5,116 nucleotides of DNA from Bacillota bacterium. Lineage in GTDB: Bacteria > Eremiobacterota > SpSt-956 > JAKJGF01. The notes below the pieces were generated by a model that saw nothing but the letters and a program-made list of their open reading frames with translations, did no database searches and was not told the origin of the DNA. The position numbers and the translations under genes were made by a program. Shown here piece by piece: positions 5,045 through 5,116 of the stretch (position 1 is its first letter; each line of letters starts with the position of its first letter). The stretch is taken from contig JAKPQU010000472.1 of the NCBI GenBank assembly GCA_029555925.1, forward strand, positions 1 through 5,116, in the 5' to 3' direction.

Positions 5045-5074
5045 CGTAATGCGTAAAGCGTAATGCGTGATGCG
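5045..5074. repeat. Heptamer cluster, CGTRAWG variant
   Basis: CGTAATG, CGTAAAG, CGTAATG and CGTGATG in tandem, then CG. It has the same 30-base length as the cluster at 4924-4953, but with TG or AG in place of the final CG. The shared change across units suggests the variant spread within the cluster. Confidence 0.8.
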
Positions 5075-5087
5075 CAGGAATTAAACC

Positions 5088-5115
5088 CGTCACGCGTCAC
5101 GCGTTACGCGTCACG
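5088..5115. repeat. Heptamer cluster at the right window edge
   Basis: CGTCACG, CGTCACG, CGTTACG and CGTCACG in perfect tandem, ending one base before the window edge. More units may follow outside. Only 13 bases separate it from the previous cluster. Confidence 0.85.
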
Positions 5116-5116
5116 A

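Larger units (their letters stand above)
4807..5116. other. Gene-free right flank made of heptamer clusters and dyads
   Basis: No reading frame here looks coding. The stretch is the upstream region of the leftward operon: ribosome binding site, heptamer cluster (4828-4848), degenerate heptamers (4863-4878), promoter with overlapping dyad (4884-4912), heptamer cluster (4924-4953), two interleaved inverted repeats (4971-5037), and two further heptamer clusters (5045-5074, 5088-5115) running into the window edge. The next gene to the right is out of view. Confidence 0.7.

Noticed and set aside
4924..5115. Heptamer clusters as a CRISPR array or replication origin iterons
   Set aside because: Seven-base units directly abutting one another, without spacers, do not form a CRISPR array. 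No DnaA-box sequence, replication gene or long AT-rich unwinding block was seen to support an origin.

Overview
The window is AT-rich bacterial DNA holding one leftward (minus-strand) cluster of three genes between two non-coding flanks. From right to left they are: an 892-residue polytopic membrane protein with a VIT domain, a von Willebrand A-like domain and a C-terminal PEP-CTERM sorting signal (4806-2128); an exosortase with all three expected catalytic residues (2061-1249); and an EpsI-family exosortase-associated protein (1297-734), which overlaps the exosortase by 49 bases. Exosortase/PEP-CTERM systems belong to bacteria with an outer membrane, so the host is probably a diderm with low genomic G+C. 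The sequence does not let me name a phylum.

The cluster looks like a self-contained one-substrate sorting system: target, transpeptidase-like exosortase and EpsI accessory in one transcription unit. The target is unusual for a PEP-CTERM protein because five or six transmembrane segments precede its extracytoplasmic domains. Cutting at the PEP motif would therefore not free it from the membrane. The vWA-like domain has lost most of its metal-binding (MIDAS) residues. Known families pair a dedicated exosortase with a VIT-domain target (recalled: XrtN with its VIT protein, and the TIGR02921 and MSEP-CTERM integral membrane proteins). Which of these this one joins, if any, needs a profile search.

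Regulation can be partly read. A TATAAT -10 box with a weak -35 lies about 80 bases upstream of the target gene, and an 18-19 base dyad motif, present three times, covers it. A GC-rich hairpin followed by TTTTT sits between the target and exosortase genes, as expected of an attenuator that would make much target and less enzyme. The same hairpin argues that the exosortase starts at a TTG with a GGAGGG site rather than at the ATG nearer its neighbour. A second hairpin with a T run (363-394) may end the transcript.

A heptamer repeat of the form CGTNACG, each unit self-complementary around its central base, occurs in seven clusters. They lie just after the epsI stop, across the stop codon of the target gene, just upstream of its ribosome binding site, and four times in the right flank up to the window edge. 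One cluster encodes the last residues of the target protein.

The left flank (1-733) has no convincing gene. It contains a possible terminal CRISPR repeat at the window edge, a thrice-repeated GATTCGAGGATC motif, a 15-base tandem duplication and a long imperfect inverted repeat (about 461-713). The right flank (4807-5116) has no gene and is built of heptamer clusters and dyads.
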